This document shows positions 38,401 through 47,859 of a DNA stretch of 64,000 bases, one piece after another. The DNA lies in the NCBI GenBank assembly GCA_008508345.1, contig QNGE01000904.1, positions 84,594-148,593 on the forward strand, in the 5' to 3' direction. The translations under genes and the position numbers were made by a program. Numbering within the stretch: position 1 is the stretch's first letter; each line of letters opens with the position of its first letter. A model generated the notes under the pieces. It was not told the origin of the DNA and searched no databases. It was given only the letters and a program-made list of their open reading frames with translations. Origin of the DNA: Paragonimus westermani. Lineage: Eukaryota; Platyhelminthes; Trematoda; Plagiorchiida; Troglotrematidae.

Positions 38401-41400
38401 GGTTTTACACAAACGCTGATCGCTTTTCTGATTGTTACATTAAAACCTGTTGATTGCTGTTGGCTTGCGCACACCAACGGATTTTCATCCGTTCATTTGA
38501 CCTCTTGTAGAAGGTTGTAATTACCGTTCAATAAAGTGTATGGACGAAAAGCCCGGAACTGTTGTTTATGTGCATGAGAACCTGACTGATCCTGAATAGG
38601 GAACAATTCAGTCAGGAGAAAGTTGTATTTATTTACCGGTAACAACGGGGTACGACCTTCACAACAAGCACACAAGTAAGTATTACATGCATATTATTCA
38701 GAGGAAGGTGTGCGTTATAAAACTGGACACAACGTCATTTTTGACAGGGTAAAATTTTGCCCTCAAATTAACCTTGCGTATACTGTCGACAGGTGGATCT
38801 AAATGTTTATACAGTTCAGGTTTCCAGAAAAGGCCTGTCCTTCACTGGTCCATTAGTGAAGAGACAACTGAACTTGTGAAAGTGTTCTCCAATGGTAACC
38901 AATACACACACCGTTGTAGTGATCTACGGTAACGTTTCTGCAAAAATTCGCACGATGCTCATTTTGCCGGGAAAATCGTCAACGTCCAGAGAGAAGTTTC
39001 CAGACGCATACTTGTACTACATAAAAGAAATCTAAATGAAGCGGAAATACAAATTGCACGAAATCTTATGATTTTTGATCGATTTCAACAGACGGGCATG
39101 TTGTTCATTCAGTTGCTTCAGCCTATGTACGGAAATACAATAGCTTCGTTTAAATCATTCACTTAGACCAGGTTTTATCCGATTAGTTTGATTCTTTAGA
39201 ACTGAGCAGACAACTGACAGAAGATTTCCTACTAACTTGCAGATAACCTATACAGCTACACAATGTTTTAACTAGATCGGCCGTATAATTTCCAAGAGAA
39301 GTATCGTTAGATAGTCACGCATTCGTAGAAACAAAATATCTTAATTGCGCACCAGGAAATAAAACTTACATGTTAATTATCACTCAAAATGGACTGCAGC
39401 CTTCGCATTTCCATGGTTGAAAAAAACATACATCTGGGTTTCGACTTTGTTGGAGCTTCTCAGTAGCATATGTTTATGCTACGACTAGAAATAGAACTCC
39501 GGCTGCGCTTTCAACCATTTTGGCCATTACGTCATTGATATCAACTTGGGAGTGGACGATTTGTCATTTTCAAAGACTTATCCACATTAGCGTATGAGTA
39601 TTTTTCAGATTACCCGTTAACCACAAGAGACCACACAGTGGCTATTTTCTTAACTTCTGCCGGTTACGCTATACGTTCGATTTAAAATCACAGAAATCTT
39701 TGAAGATGTTGAAATTGTATCCGGATTTCGAATAAAAGACCGATAATTTCGGTCAATAAAATTCTAATCTCAGCCAAAATCGATTGCAGCCTTCACCTTC
39801 ACAGAGGTGTTGCCAAAACGTTCTGCAGTGAAGTTTCGTCACCATCAGATTTTGTTCACATAGTCTTGTTCAAAAGGAGTAAGGCTTTTGAATTCAGCCC
39901 TGTTTGTCTTCGTCCTTCACAATTCCGATCTGGTCGCCGTTTTCAGAACTCAAAACGTTTTCCTGTGACACTGTCCAGTGCAATCGGGAACAAGCAACAC
40001 ACTTCACTGCAATTAGAGCCGTTCACAAATTGTCATTCCATAGCACATAGATCAGACCAACGAAAAATCACGTACCAGTTAAAGCATTCATAGATAGTCA
40101 AGAGGGAAGCGTCGTTCCAGAATTGTCAGATTGAAGCAGAAGACATATTTTACTTTATTCTATGGAAATAGCGTGTCATAACTGCCGGAAAAGATTTCGG
40201 GCTAGGCAGATCGTTAGATACAATATACATGTACATCAGGAGTAGATCTGTGTAGTTTTGTTTTATAGGTTAAATGACATCGGCACCAATAGACGAAAAT
40301 GCACGTATTCTATCCCTGGATTCGAACCGAGTCATCTAATGGCAAAACACGAAATCGGATGAGTAGCACCAGGTTTCTGTAAAAATTTCACCGAAACATG
40401 GTTCACAACCGGCTGCAATCCTCATTTTTTTGTTGAAACTTCAGTTAGCCCTTTGGGAAGGGAAACACCATACTTCAGTTTCACTCTGTTCAGGGCTCAT
40501 CAATGTTAAAAGTTTGGATCATTACCAAGAGTTAAATTCCGATTGTATTTTCATAAAGCAACTCTGTAGACAACTGGATCATTGGCCACACGTCAGGCGA
40601 TGACTATAAATGATACTCAGGTCTTCTTATGGTCCTTATGAAAGAAACAGTAACTGTTCTATTGGCTGTAGTCAAGATCCTTACTGAGAGAACTCTCCAG
40701 GTTGAAAACAAATATCATCAGAGTTGTTGAGTAATATCTTGAACACCGATAAGTCATAAGACATTTTGGTTAAATGTATACCAATGTTTCACCCTAATGA
40801 CGAGTTTAAATCAGTGAGAAGTAGACTACAGTGCATGTTTTCGAAAGCGTTTAACTGGAAATTTTATGGAAGTGCAAAGGCGACGATCATCTGTGATTGA
40901 TGTTCAATTTATATCACCCAAAACTTTCTAATCCTCGGAAGCCAACAAAACAGTATTTACCTCAAGCTGATAATTTCGCAAGTAAATCAATGCGCACTAG
41001 GTTAATTTGAGCAAACGGTCAGAGCAACTATTGTAATCGGAAAAATACATATGGAGTGTAAACACGTTACAGGGCAGCAGAGCCATACTACCTAGGCGTG
41101 CAAGCCGATACACTCTGTGCACGTGGCGTCATTGACTAATTAATCGTAGCACGCAAATTGATTCCCTCAGAATGGAGCTGTCACGTCACTCACACATTCA
41201 ATCTCAACAACCCGCTCCGTCTTAGTCGAAATAGCCTGGTCGCGCTAATCTGAAAATCGATTGTACTCAGGATTGTCGGCGGTCGGCTGTGTTTGGCGCA
41301 ATATCCCAATGTACAGTGTTTGGGCAGAGTGCCCAGCTAGACCGACCGATGCGATAAAAACCCACATATGTAGAACTTACGAGCCCCATTAGTATACATT

Positions 41401-41529
41401 CTTGCTGGAATCAAGTGGCTGATAAACATCTGACGAACCGTTTGACAAGGAAGACATGGTTGAACGAACGACACTAATGAGAACATCCAAGTTTGTTAAA
41501 CGATCAGTCTGCCGTCGGCTAAATGATTC
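35441..41529. other. No firmly recognised gene over about 6 kb
   Basis: Short frames only. One small ATG frame with a signal-like start is listed separately. The frame at 35972-36271 (minus) is open for 99 codons but not recognised. A motif with gactgcagccttcgc or a close variant recurs near 39393, 39785 and 40408, perhaps fragments of one old repeat. GGATTCGAACC at 40318-40328 (minus strand reading) is an exact pol III B-box match without a clear tRNA fold. Confidence 0.45.
36421..36711 (+). CDS. Weak candidate: small frame with a signal-peptide-like start
   Basis: An ATG at 36421 opens 96 codons to TGA at 36709-36711. The first 18 residues (MILFLVLYVYSVSFSFHG) look like a secretion signal, and the rest is basic with few acidic residues. 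It could be a first exon or a small secreted protein, but a frame of this length is expected by chance in 64 kb, and no promoter or splice evidence supports it. No family is recognised. Confidence 0.15.
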   Translation: MILFLVLYVYSVSFSFHGKANGVNILMNTSSVILGIRYLKGATKLTPIKSPQYTLLGIKFVQCPVFKLIHSKLLTVGYRRYRTMLTVRHKFYRAQS

Positions 41530-41775
41530 TTTGACCACTGATGAGTAGTCGGGGATTTGGTTTATTTTGAAGCTGACCATCACTCACATTTGATCGCTGT
41601 CTTTGCATTCAGATCGAATTTCCAGCCAACCTCTTTCGAAAAGAAGCACTAGACTCGAGTTTCGCTCTCATTTGAGCTCATCAGTAATGCATATCCTTGC
41701 CACGGCCGGGATTTCAACTTCGGCCATTCCAATCATGAGGCAACCATGTTGATCACTGCGCCATCCACCGATTTA
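41530..41775 (-). mobile_element. tRNA-headed SINE with hammerhead ribozyme, copy 1
   Basis: Read on the minus strand, the copy starts near 41770 with a tRNA-like head (GGATGGCGCAGTGATCAAC as an A-box region, GAAGTTGAAATCCCGG as a decayed B box). A hammerhead ribozyme follows (41646-41690), then the body ttcttttcgaaagaggttgg and a tail containing gatcaaatgtgagtgat and tccccgacta. The same order is seen in the copy at 42113-42300. SINEs with pol III boxes and hammerheads are known from schistosomes; that this is the same kind of element is an inference from the layout. Confidence 0.75.
41646..41690 (-). ncRNA. Hammerhead ribozyme, type I layout, in SINE copy 1
   Basis: On the minus strand the core is CUGAUGA, stem II GCUC/GAGC with loop AAAUGA, then GAAA, a very short stem III formed from the palindrome ACUCGAGU, and the cleavage triplet GUC. 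Stem I pairs GCAUUA upstream with UAGUGC downstream: six pairs, one of them U-G. Every invariant core base is present. The tiny stem III (two pairs with a UCGA loop, or four pairs between two molecules) suggests it may work best as a dimer, as known for other short-stem-III hammerheads. Confidence 0.8.
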
Positions 41776-41799
41776 TCAAATCAAGACGATACTTGGGAT

Positions 41800-41940
41800 T
41801 ACTGATGAGTCGTGGTGCTTCTTTTCGAAAGAGGCTGGCTGGAAAGTCTGTCTAAATGCGAACGCTGTGATCAAATGTGAGTGATGTTCAACTTGAAAAC
41901 AAATCAACTCCCCGACTTCTCGTCAATAATCTAAAATATA
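41800..41940 (+). mobile_element. SINE copy 2, truncated, ribozyme core deleted
   Basis: Starting at 41801, CTGATGAGTC is joined directly to gtggtgcttcttttcgaaag, so stem II, GAAA and stem III are missing compared with copies 1 and 3. The body (gaggctggctgg) and tail (gatcaaatgtgagtgatgttcaa, ccccgactt) are preserved to about 41935. It stands head-to-head with copy 1, and their tails form a long inverted repeat (about 41539-41603 against 41870-41935). Confidence 0.65.
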
Positions 41941-42112
41941 ATCTTGCAGGTTTAATGAGTTCAGTGATCTCGACCTGTCTTGGAAGTCCTCATCGCGGGG
42001 TTATCGACTGGAGTTAGCAGGACAGTTACTGCGTCTCTTCTCGAGACGATTGTAGAACCTGATCATTGCTCACAAGCCAGACTGGTTGAGCGTTCGGTCG
42101 TGCCTAATGTGA

Positions 42113-42300
42113 GGTCAATGGCGCAGTAGTAAACACGGTCGCCTCATGGAAAGCGTGGCCAGAGTTCGAATCCCGTCCGTGGTAATGATATACATTGCTG
42201 ATGAGCTCTAATGAGAGCGAAACTCGAGTCTAGTGCTTCTTTTCGAAAGAGGTTGGCTGGAAATTCGATCTGAATGCAAAGGCTGCGATCGAATGATTCC
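42113..42300 (+). mobile_element. tRNA-headed SINE with hammerhead ribozyme, copy 3
   Basis: The copy begins with the A-box-like aatggcgcagtagtaaacac, then a B box agttcgaatcccg at 42162-42174, both from a tRNA-derived pol III promoter. The hammerhead follows (42193-42235), then the shared body ttcttttcgaaagaggttgg and a tail that stops or diverges near 42297. The head keeps a better B box than copy 1. Confidence 0.75.
42193..42235 (+). ncRNA. Hammerhead ribozyme, type I layout, in SINE copy 3
   Basis: CUGAUGA lies at 42198-42204, stem II GCUCU/AGAGC at 42205-42209 and 42214-42218 with an AAUG loop, and GAAA at 42219-42222. A15.1 at 42222 would pair with U at 42229, and the cleavage site would follow C at 42230 (GUC). 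Stem I pairs CAUUG (42193-42197) with UAGUG (42231-42235), with two G-U pairs, so it is weaker than in copy 1. Stem III is the same ACUCGAGU palindrome. Confidence 0.8.
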
Positions 42301-43663
42301 TTGATCGTTCTATGGCAGAAACCTCTTAAAACCTACCGGAAAATTAGATTTTCCCAAAAATGAATTACTCAGAACCACAGAGCCGGTGTTACCCCGTCGC
42401 TGTCCGTAGGCTCTATGATTACGATTACAATAATACCGACTCCCGGATCATTAAGTCAACAAGATTTTAGACGTCGATGTGAAAACTTTATCGAACAGTT
42501 TCAAATAAATAGCTCTTGTGCCATGTTCGGGTCGTTTTTTTACTTTTAAAGCAGTAATCATTTCTTTCTACAAGGTTTACGTCCGTCAAATCTCCACTGA
42601 AAGTAAGGAAATAAATAATTTTTTAGTGGTTCAAATGGGTGTTTTTGTGTCAGTCATCGAGAACGTTTGCTCACCAGCAAACAGGCTTTTTTGTTTAAAT
42701 GATTTCATTCATTTTTTTCGGAAACCAAAATCATTCTGTATGGATGATTGAATTATCTCAACAGAGTAACTGAAGGCTTCGCAATTTGAGTCTCATATAG
42801 CGTTGTCAGCCATCCAGACGAAGAGGTGGTGTCGTGACCGACTCGAATGAGGAATAGTGCCCATAGCTTAAACACATTCGATTCACGTAGTTTGTTCGCT
42901 GCTGCGGGCAAACGCACATAGGCAGGACTGATAGAAAGTCTCGAACGTGAATACATAAACATAATTCAAAGTCGATGGTGAATACACAGTCTTATTCAAC
43001 CACTCAAATTGACAGTCATTCTCACAAAAATTCTTAACCGACTGCTGGGTATCTGTTTAAATAGGGCCTCTAGTTGGATTCGAATTCAGAGTTCAGTGGG
43101 ATTGAGTATTATAGAAAGCGCTGATTGTTCATAGTGATGGAGTTCTTACTAATTGTCAAACATCGGTCATAGTTGTAATCACAAAGGAAGCAGCTGTGAC
43201 GTTGAGGTCGTTACTGTTTTGACAGACGCGCTGGCATAACACTTCGGTTCTTTAGTTCCCAATTGTCCCACGTCGGTTTGTTTTATTTATGTTAAACGTT
43301 ACGAAACTGATGATTCAATGACGGTATTGCATTCACCTGTTTCCACACAGTATCCAGGTGGATGACCAGTACAGAATGCTTCAAAATGTGAAACAGACTG
43401 AAAATCCGTGTAAACAAAGAAAACACTGTGTGCAGACCGCGTTCTGAGAAGTGCGAAAAACTGCATATGGAAAATTCTGGTCCTGATCACTACGCCGACT
43501 GTCTACTATCATCTCCTGGTTTATTGCCCTACCACTGTTTGGAAATAAATAACTCGAACTTATCGAATCGTGGAAAGTAATATCAAGTTTATCGTTCTGG
43601 GGTGTGCTGACAAGAATATATGGAAAAAAGTAGACGCGGAATTTCCCTGTGTATAAACTGAAG
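42301..43663. other. No recognised gene
   Basis: Frames at 42518-42751 (plus) and 43381-43668 (minus) are open but not recognised. Confidence 0.45.
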
Positions 43664-43730
43664 ATCACTCACAACTGATCGCAGCTGTTGCATTCCCATA
43701 ATGCGACAGCTGCGATCAATTGTGAGTGAT
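43664..43730. repeat. Long hairpin built from two inverted SINE tails
   Basis: atcactcacaactgatcgca at 43664 is mirrored by tgcgatcaattgtgagtgat ending at 43730, with cagctgttgcatt/aatgcgacagctg completing a stem of about 31 pairs around a loop of about five bases. The outer part matches the tail of the SINEs at 41.5-42.3 kb (gatcaaatgtgagtgatgttcaa), and similarity continues a few bases past the right arm. Confidence 0.8.
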
Positions 43731-46252
43731 GTTCAATTAATCTGAAAGCAAAACTGCTCATCGCTGTTTCTAGCGTAATCATAAAAACACTATGAAGGAC
43801 AAGCTGGCTTCCACTGACTCGTCATCAAGCTGAACACAGTGTTACAAAGGAATCATTAGTTTGGCAAACGAAGAACAGACGGTTGGTTACGTGACATAAG
43901 TGTGGCCTATTTAGGCTGATGATGAATTATTGAGAAAGCGGTCTTACAACACATTATTTGCTATCAGAAAATTACGCTGATTTCATATAATATATCGCGG
44001 TTCAGTATATTCACTGAAAGGTGGACTGGATGGCACAAACCGTGTACTCAGACCGTAGTTACTCAAGCGCTTTGGCTATCTTTCACTTGCTAGAAGTTAA
44101 CGATGGTATACGACTGAGCAAAAGTTGGAACTGCAACGCCTCGCCTGGGAATGTCAAATTTAGTGAATTTCACTTTTGAAATCAGTTGAATCACCATAGT
44201 GTTTGTACGTCATTTTGAGTTAACTAAATTTTGTTATTTTCCGCATTTCAAACTTCTCTTAAGTTTACAGGTACGTTTCATGTCTAAAAAAACTCAACCC
44301 CAAAACACACTCTTATTCACGAAGGTTACATGCTGTTCGTTCTTTAACCGTCCCGTGTGTTTTGTGTACGGTTCTCTGGGAATTTTAAGAATGATAGAAT
44401 CTAATATCTATTGCAGTGTATTTTCGGATCGCTGAAGTGGATTCGAAATACTTTGGATTAACAGGACGAATCAGATCCATTAGAATCATCTGCACGACCT
44501 AGTGTAAGACAGTTTTCTGTTGTTCTCATCATTGCTTTCCCTCATGTTAGCTCCCCGGACGTACATATAGAGTTGAGATGCACCACATTATCATCCTGTG
44601 CTTGATGTCGATCGATTTTTGGTTTGAACTTCAACAATCCAATAAGTCGATATTCCTTTCTTCCTGGTCATAGTTTTCTTGGGTCACTGAGAATAAAACA
44701 GCTGATTAACTTATTGGTTCATTTAAGCAGAATAGACGAAGCAACCATAAAAAACGTTGTAACTCTACCGCGTACATCCTTCATTCTCATATATAATGAT
44801 CACTTATAGAGAACTAGTGCGCTCAGGCTTCACTGAGCATTTGATAAACGGCAGCATTTGATAAACGGTCAGCAATTTATTAAAAATGGTCTACTCCAAA
44901 GGACGTTATCCAAGATCTGATTTTCAGCCCGTCGCACCACAATTGATTAATGAGAACAGTAGTCAGGGGGACTGTACTGGGCATTCAGTTTATAACTTAT
45001 CATCAAAAGATCAACCGTTAAATTAATTATAGACAGTATAATTTCGGAAATCATGGCAGACGGGGTGTCTGAAAGGCAATTTCTCCGGGCTTCTCAACTG
45101 CCTATCAGCTTGGCGAAATAAAACGCTCAATCACCCGGTGAATGTTGCAACTTCGACTGTGTCCCGCATTCGACCGGAACAGATTTGATCAGCTTCAGTG
45201 AATAGCTATATAAATTGCATGGATTGAGATTGCGAAAGCACTCACATTTTACTCCTGGTTGCTGTTATTTGATCGAGTAAACCCCGAAGTTGTACACAAC
45301 TTCCCTTAATCTTGAAAATATAATGTACTTATAAAAACTACACCTCTTCACAAAGTTACAGGGTAATAAATCCGGGTTGAAATTGATTCAAAAACCGAGA
45401 AGTATAAGTTAGCGAACAAATGAAAGTCACTTCGAATCGATAAACATATTCTAGGGAAAGTAAAGCCGCAGGCTATGTTTGGCAAAATGACAGGTTAGAA
45501 AAATGCTGTAACTGGATCTACGGCTTATGACCGTGTAAACGGAACCGAATGACGGCCAATGAAACGGGACAGAACGGAACGACTGTCAACGGTAACGAAC
45601 AACGGAGTGCAAAGTGTACATGGTCAGTGAGTCTCTTCCCATCCACCCAGGGCTACCACATGTACACAGGGAAAGATTGGCCTTCAAACAGAGCTACTTT
45701 ATACCACTTAGCCTGGAGACAACATGGTTACATACCCGTTCGTATTCATCGGATTTGGGATTAGCAACAAAACAAGGTCAAACGAATTGGCCAGACAAAA
45801 GTCCAGACAGTGTAGATCGCACGTGTAGTCGGGATGACAACAACAGTTCTCACGATGTCTGAGGACGTTCGTGAAGACCGGAGGAGTACATGCCCGTGGA
45901 AAGGGTGAAGGTCACACAAAAGGGTACATTGTTAGTTTTTTATCGCAGTATTTTCGGGAGACTGGCGACTTCGGAGGTCACTTATCTAGCGCTTGCTAAC
46001 TGAAATCTCGGAAGATCAACTGCTTTCAAAGTTCGTCGAAATTGGATAGGCGTTATCAATCTCACGACCATTTCTCAATGATATATCAGTTACTGCAAAA
46101 CAGACGTGAGAGTTCCCATCTATAGCACTCGATTTCCGGGTGTTCAGATTGCCTTTTTCCGAAGGACGGAAAACAGTCGAGGATTGCTGGTTTGAGACAG
46201 AGTAATGCAAAACATACTGACCTTGATATAAAACATCCTACCCCAGTTAAGA
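43731..46252. other. No recognised gene
   Basis: A 17-base unit (gcatttgataaacggca) is duplicated in tandem at about 44837-44870. Frames at 45549-45862 (plus) are not recognised and have a repeat-like, A/C-rich composition. Confidence 0.45.
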
Positions 46253-46606
46253 ATTTGAACAGCGAAATCAGAAGATCGGTTTTGCAAGATGGTAATACCA
46301 TTTCGTATGTTCCAGTCAGTTGCTAACACATAACAACAGTGAAATTAAAAAAATATTTAAGCGAATTAAGTTCATGCATCAAGTCAATGTATACACTAGT
46401 CTGTCATTGGTCAAAACCATGGTAGACGGAGGTTCAAGGTCAACAGCTTTTGCACACAGAAGCCCGGCTTGCTACTCGTGACTAGCAGCGCCTCGAGTGA
46501 CTTAAGGATGACAGGCTTGTGATGACGCATCAACACGCGGAAAGCGTTTGTCGGGTCGACCACATGACCGGTCTCTAGCAGGTGTCTGACGATCGAAGAA
46601 GCCGGC
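46253..46606 (-). repeat. Left arm of the 354-base inverted repeat (PLE 3' end)
   Basis: The reverse complement of 47506-47859 matches this segment over all 354 bases. I found one mismatch (near 46264 against 47848). It contains the last 66 or so codons of the PLE frame, the stop at 46411-46413, and about 155 bases of 3' untranslated sequence including a run of seven A. Confidence 0.92.
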
Positions 46607-47475
46607 TTGCGTTGTTTGGTAGGGTCGCGTCGGGTCACACCACACATCAAGTCCTCGATATACTTGGGCACGTGTTCCTTCATTCTAAGGCGCAGGGATC
46701 GATCAGTTCTGCCAATGTAAACGCCACCGCAGCTGCAGGTGAACTGGTAGATACAGTGTGAAGTGGACAGCTCTGAAGTCCGCGTCTTGATCTGAGGAAG
46801 GGTGAGCGATTTGGTGCGACTGAGTAAGCGCAGTGTAGTTGCATTATACGTCCTTTGAATGGCCTGCATCAGTCGTCGCGTTAGAAATGACATATTACTA
46901 TCTCCTTTGTACGGTAACTGCATGTACACCGGTTTCTTCGGGACAGACGTTTCTTACGGGTTTATTACTTTCGGCAATGAAACCCAGTGGATAACCGTCG
47001 GAGACCAAGGTGTCACGAATAAATTTCAGCTCGGTGTCCAGTGTATCACCGGTACATATAATTTGCGCTCTGTGAAATAGACAACGAACCAAAGAGAGTT
47101 TGTGTTGTATAGGTGAGAAACTGCTGAAATTCAAATATTGTCCTCCCCAGGTAGACTTGCGATGTGCTGATCGACACACTGTACCGTCATTCCGTCACTT
47201 GATATTGATGTCCGGAAAGGGGAGCGTGTCTTCCTTTTCAAACTCGGACGATAAAGTTAGATTTGGGTGCGAGGAGTTCAGTAAATCCAATAGTTTCCTT
47301 ATGGTCTCCTTGTCTTGTGAGACATACTATTATGTTGTCGACATATCGTCGATAAAGCGGGATGTCATGCAATGTATTCGCGAGGCGCAGCCCAACAATA
47401 GACATGAAAAATTCAGTCAAAACCGGTCCTAGAGGGCTACCCATCACATACCGAGTCCACTCGTGATAAACTGAC
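46253..47475 (-). mobile_element. Penelope-like element, 5'-truncated (RT palm to GIY-YIG to 3' end)
   Basis: On the minus strand the coding remains start at about 47447 with MGSPLGPVLTEFFMSIVGLR (RT palm box) and continue to LYRRYVDNIIV, where the catalytic box Y-V-D-D has become YVDN (47334-47345). After shifts near 47240 and 46930 the linker (STWGGQYLNFSSFSPIQHK, SLVRCLFHRA) and then the frame 46411-46929 follow: MQLPYKGDSNMSFL, the cysteine pair CSC, VYIGRTDRSL-x-LRMKEH of the GIY-YIG nuclease, SSIVRHLLETGHVVDPTNAF, and the terminal LNLRLPWF. The 172-codon nuclease frame is intact, unlike in the copy at 15-17 kb. PLEs reverse-transcribe at nicks made by the GIY-YIG domain. The RT fingers are missing, so this copy is dead on arrival, but little time has passed since insertion. 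Confidence 0.9.
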
Positions 47476-47505
47476 AGAATTGTTGGAAACCCCGCTGAAG
47501 TATTT

Positions 47506-47859
47506 GCCGGCTTCTTCGATCGTCAGACACCTGCTAGAGACCGGTCATGTGGTCGACCCGACAAACGCTTTCCGCGTGTTGATGCGTCATCACAAGCCTG
47601 TCATCCTTAAGTCACTCGAGGCGCTGCTAGTCACGAGTAGCAAGCCGGGCTTCTGTGTGCAAAAGCTGTTGACCTTGAACCTCCGTCTACCATGGTTTTG
47701 ACCAATGACAGACTAGTGTATACATTGACTTGATGCATGAACTTAATTCGCTTAAATATTTTTTTAATTTCACTGTTGTTATGTGTTAGCAACTGACTGG
47801 AACATACGAAATGGTATTACCATCTTGCAAAACCGATCTTCTGATTTCACTGTTCAAAT
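47506..47859 (+). repeat. Right arm of the 354-base inverted repeat (second, inverted PLE 3' end)
   Basis: This is a plus-strand copy of the PLE's final coding stretch (SSIVRHLLETGHVVDPTNAF to LNLRLPWF, stop at 47699-47701) and 3' untranslated region. It is head-to-head with the main copy, so both 3' ends face outward. About 30 bases (47476-47505) of unassigned sequence separate it from the truncated 5' edge of the main copy. Inverted partial copies of this sort are a known trait of Penelope-like insertions. Confidence 0.9.

Noticed and set aside
40318..40395. Possible tRNA gene on the minus strand with an exact B box
   Set aside because: The T-stem has mismatches, and no cloverleaf or clear A box could be drawn. 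At most it is an old SINE head.
43915..43940. CTGATGA followed by GAAA on the plus strand
   Set aside because: No stem II can form between the two elements, so it is a chance co-occurrence.
46859..47432. Plus-strand frames at 46859-47080 and 47100-47432
   Set aside because: They are antisense to the PLE reverse transcriptase and linker.
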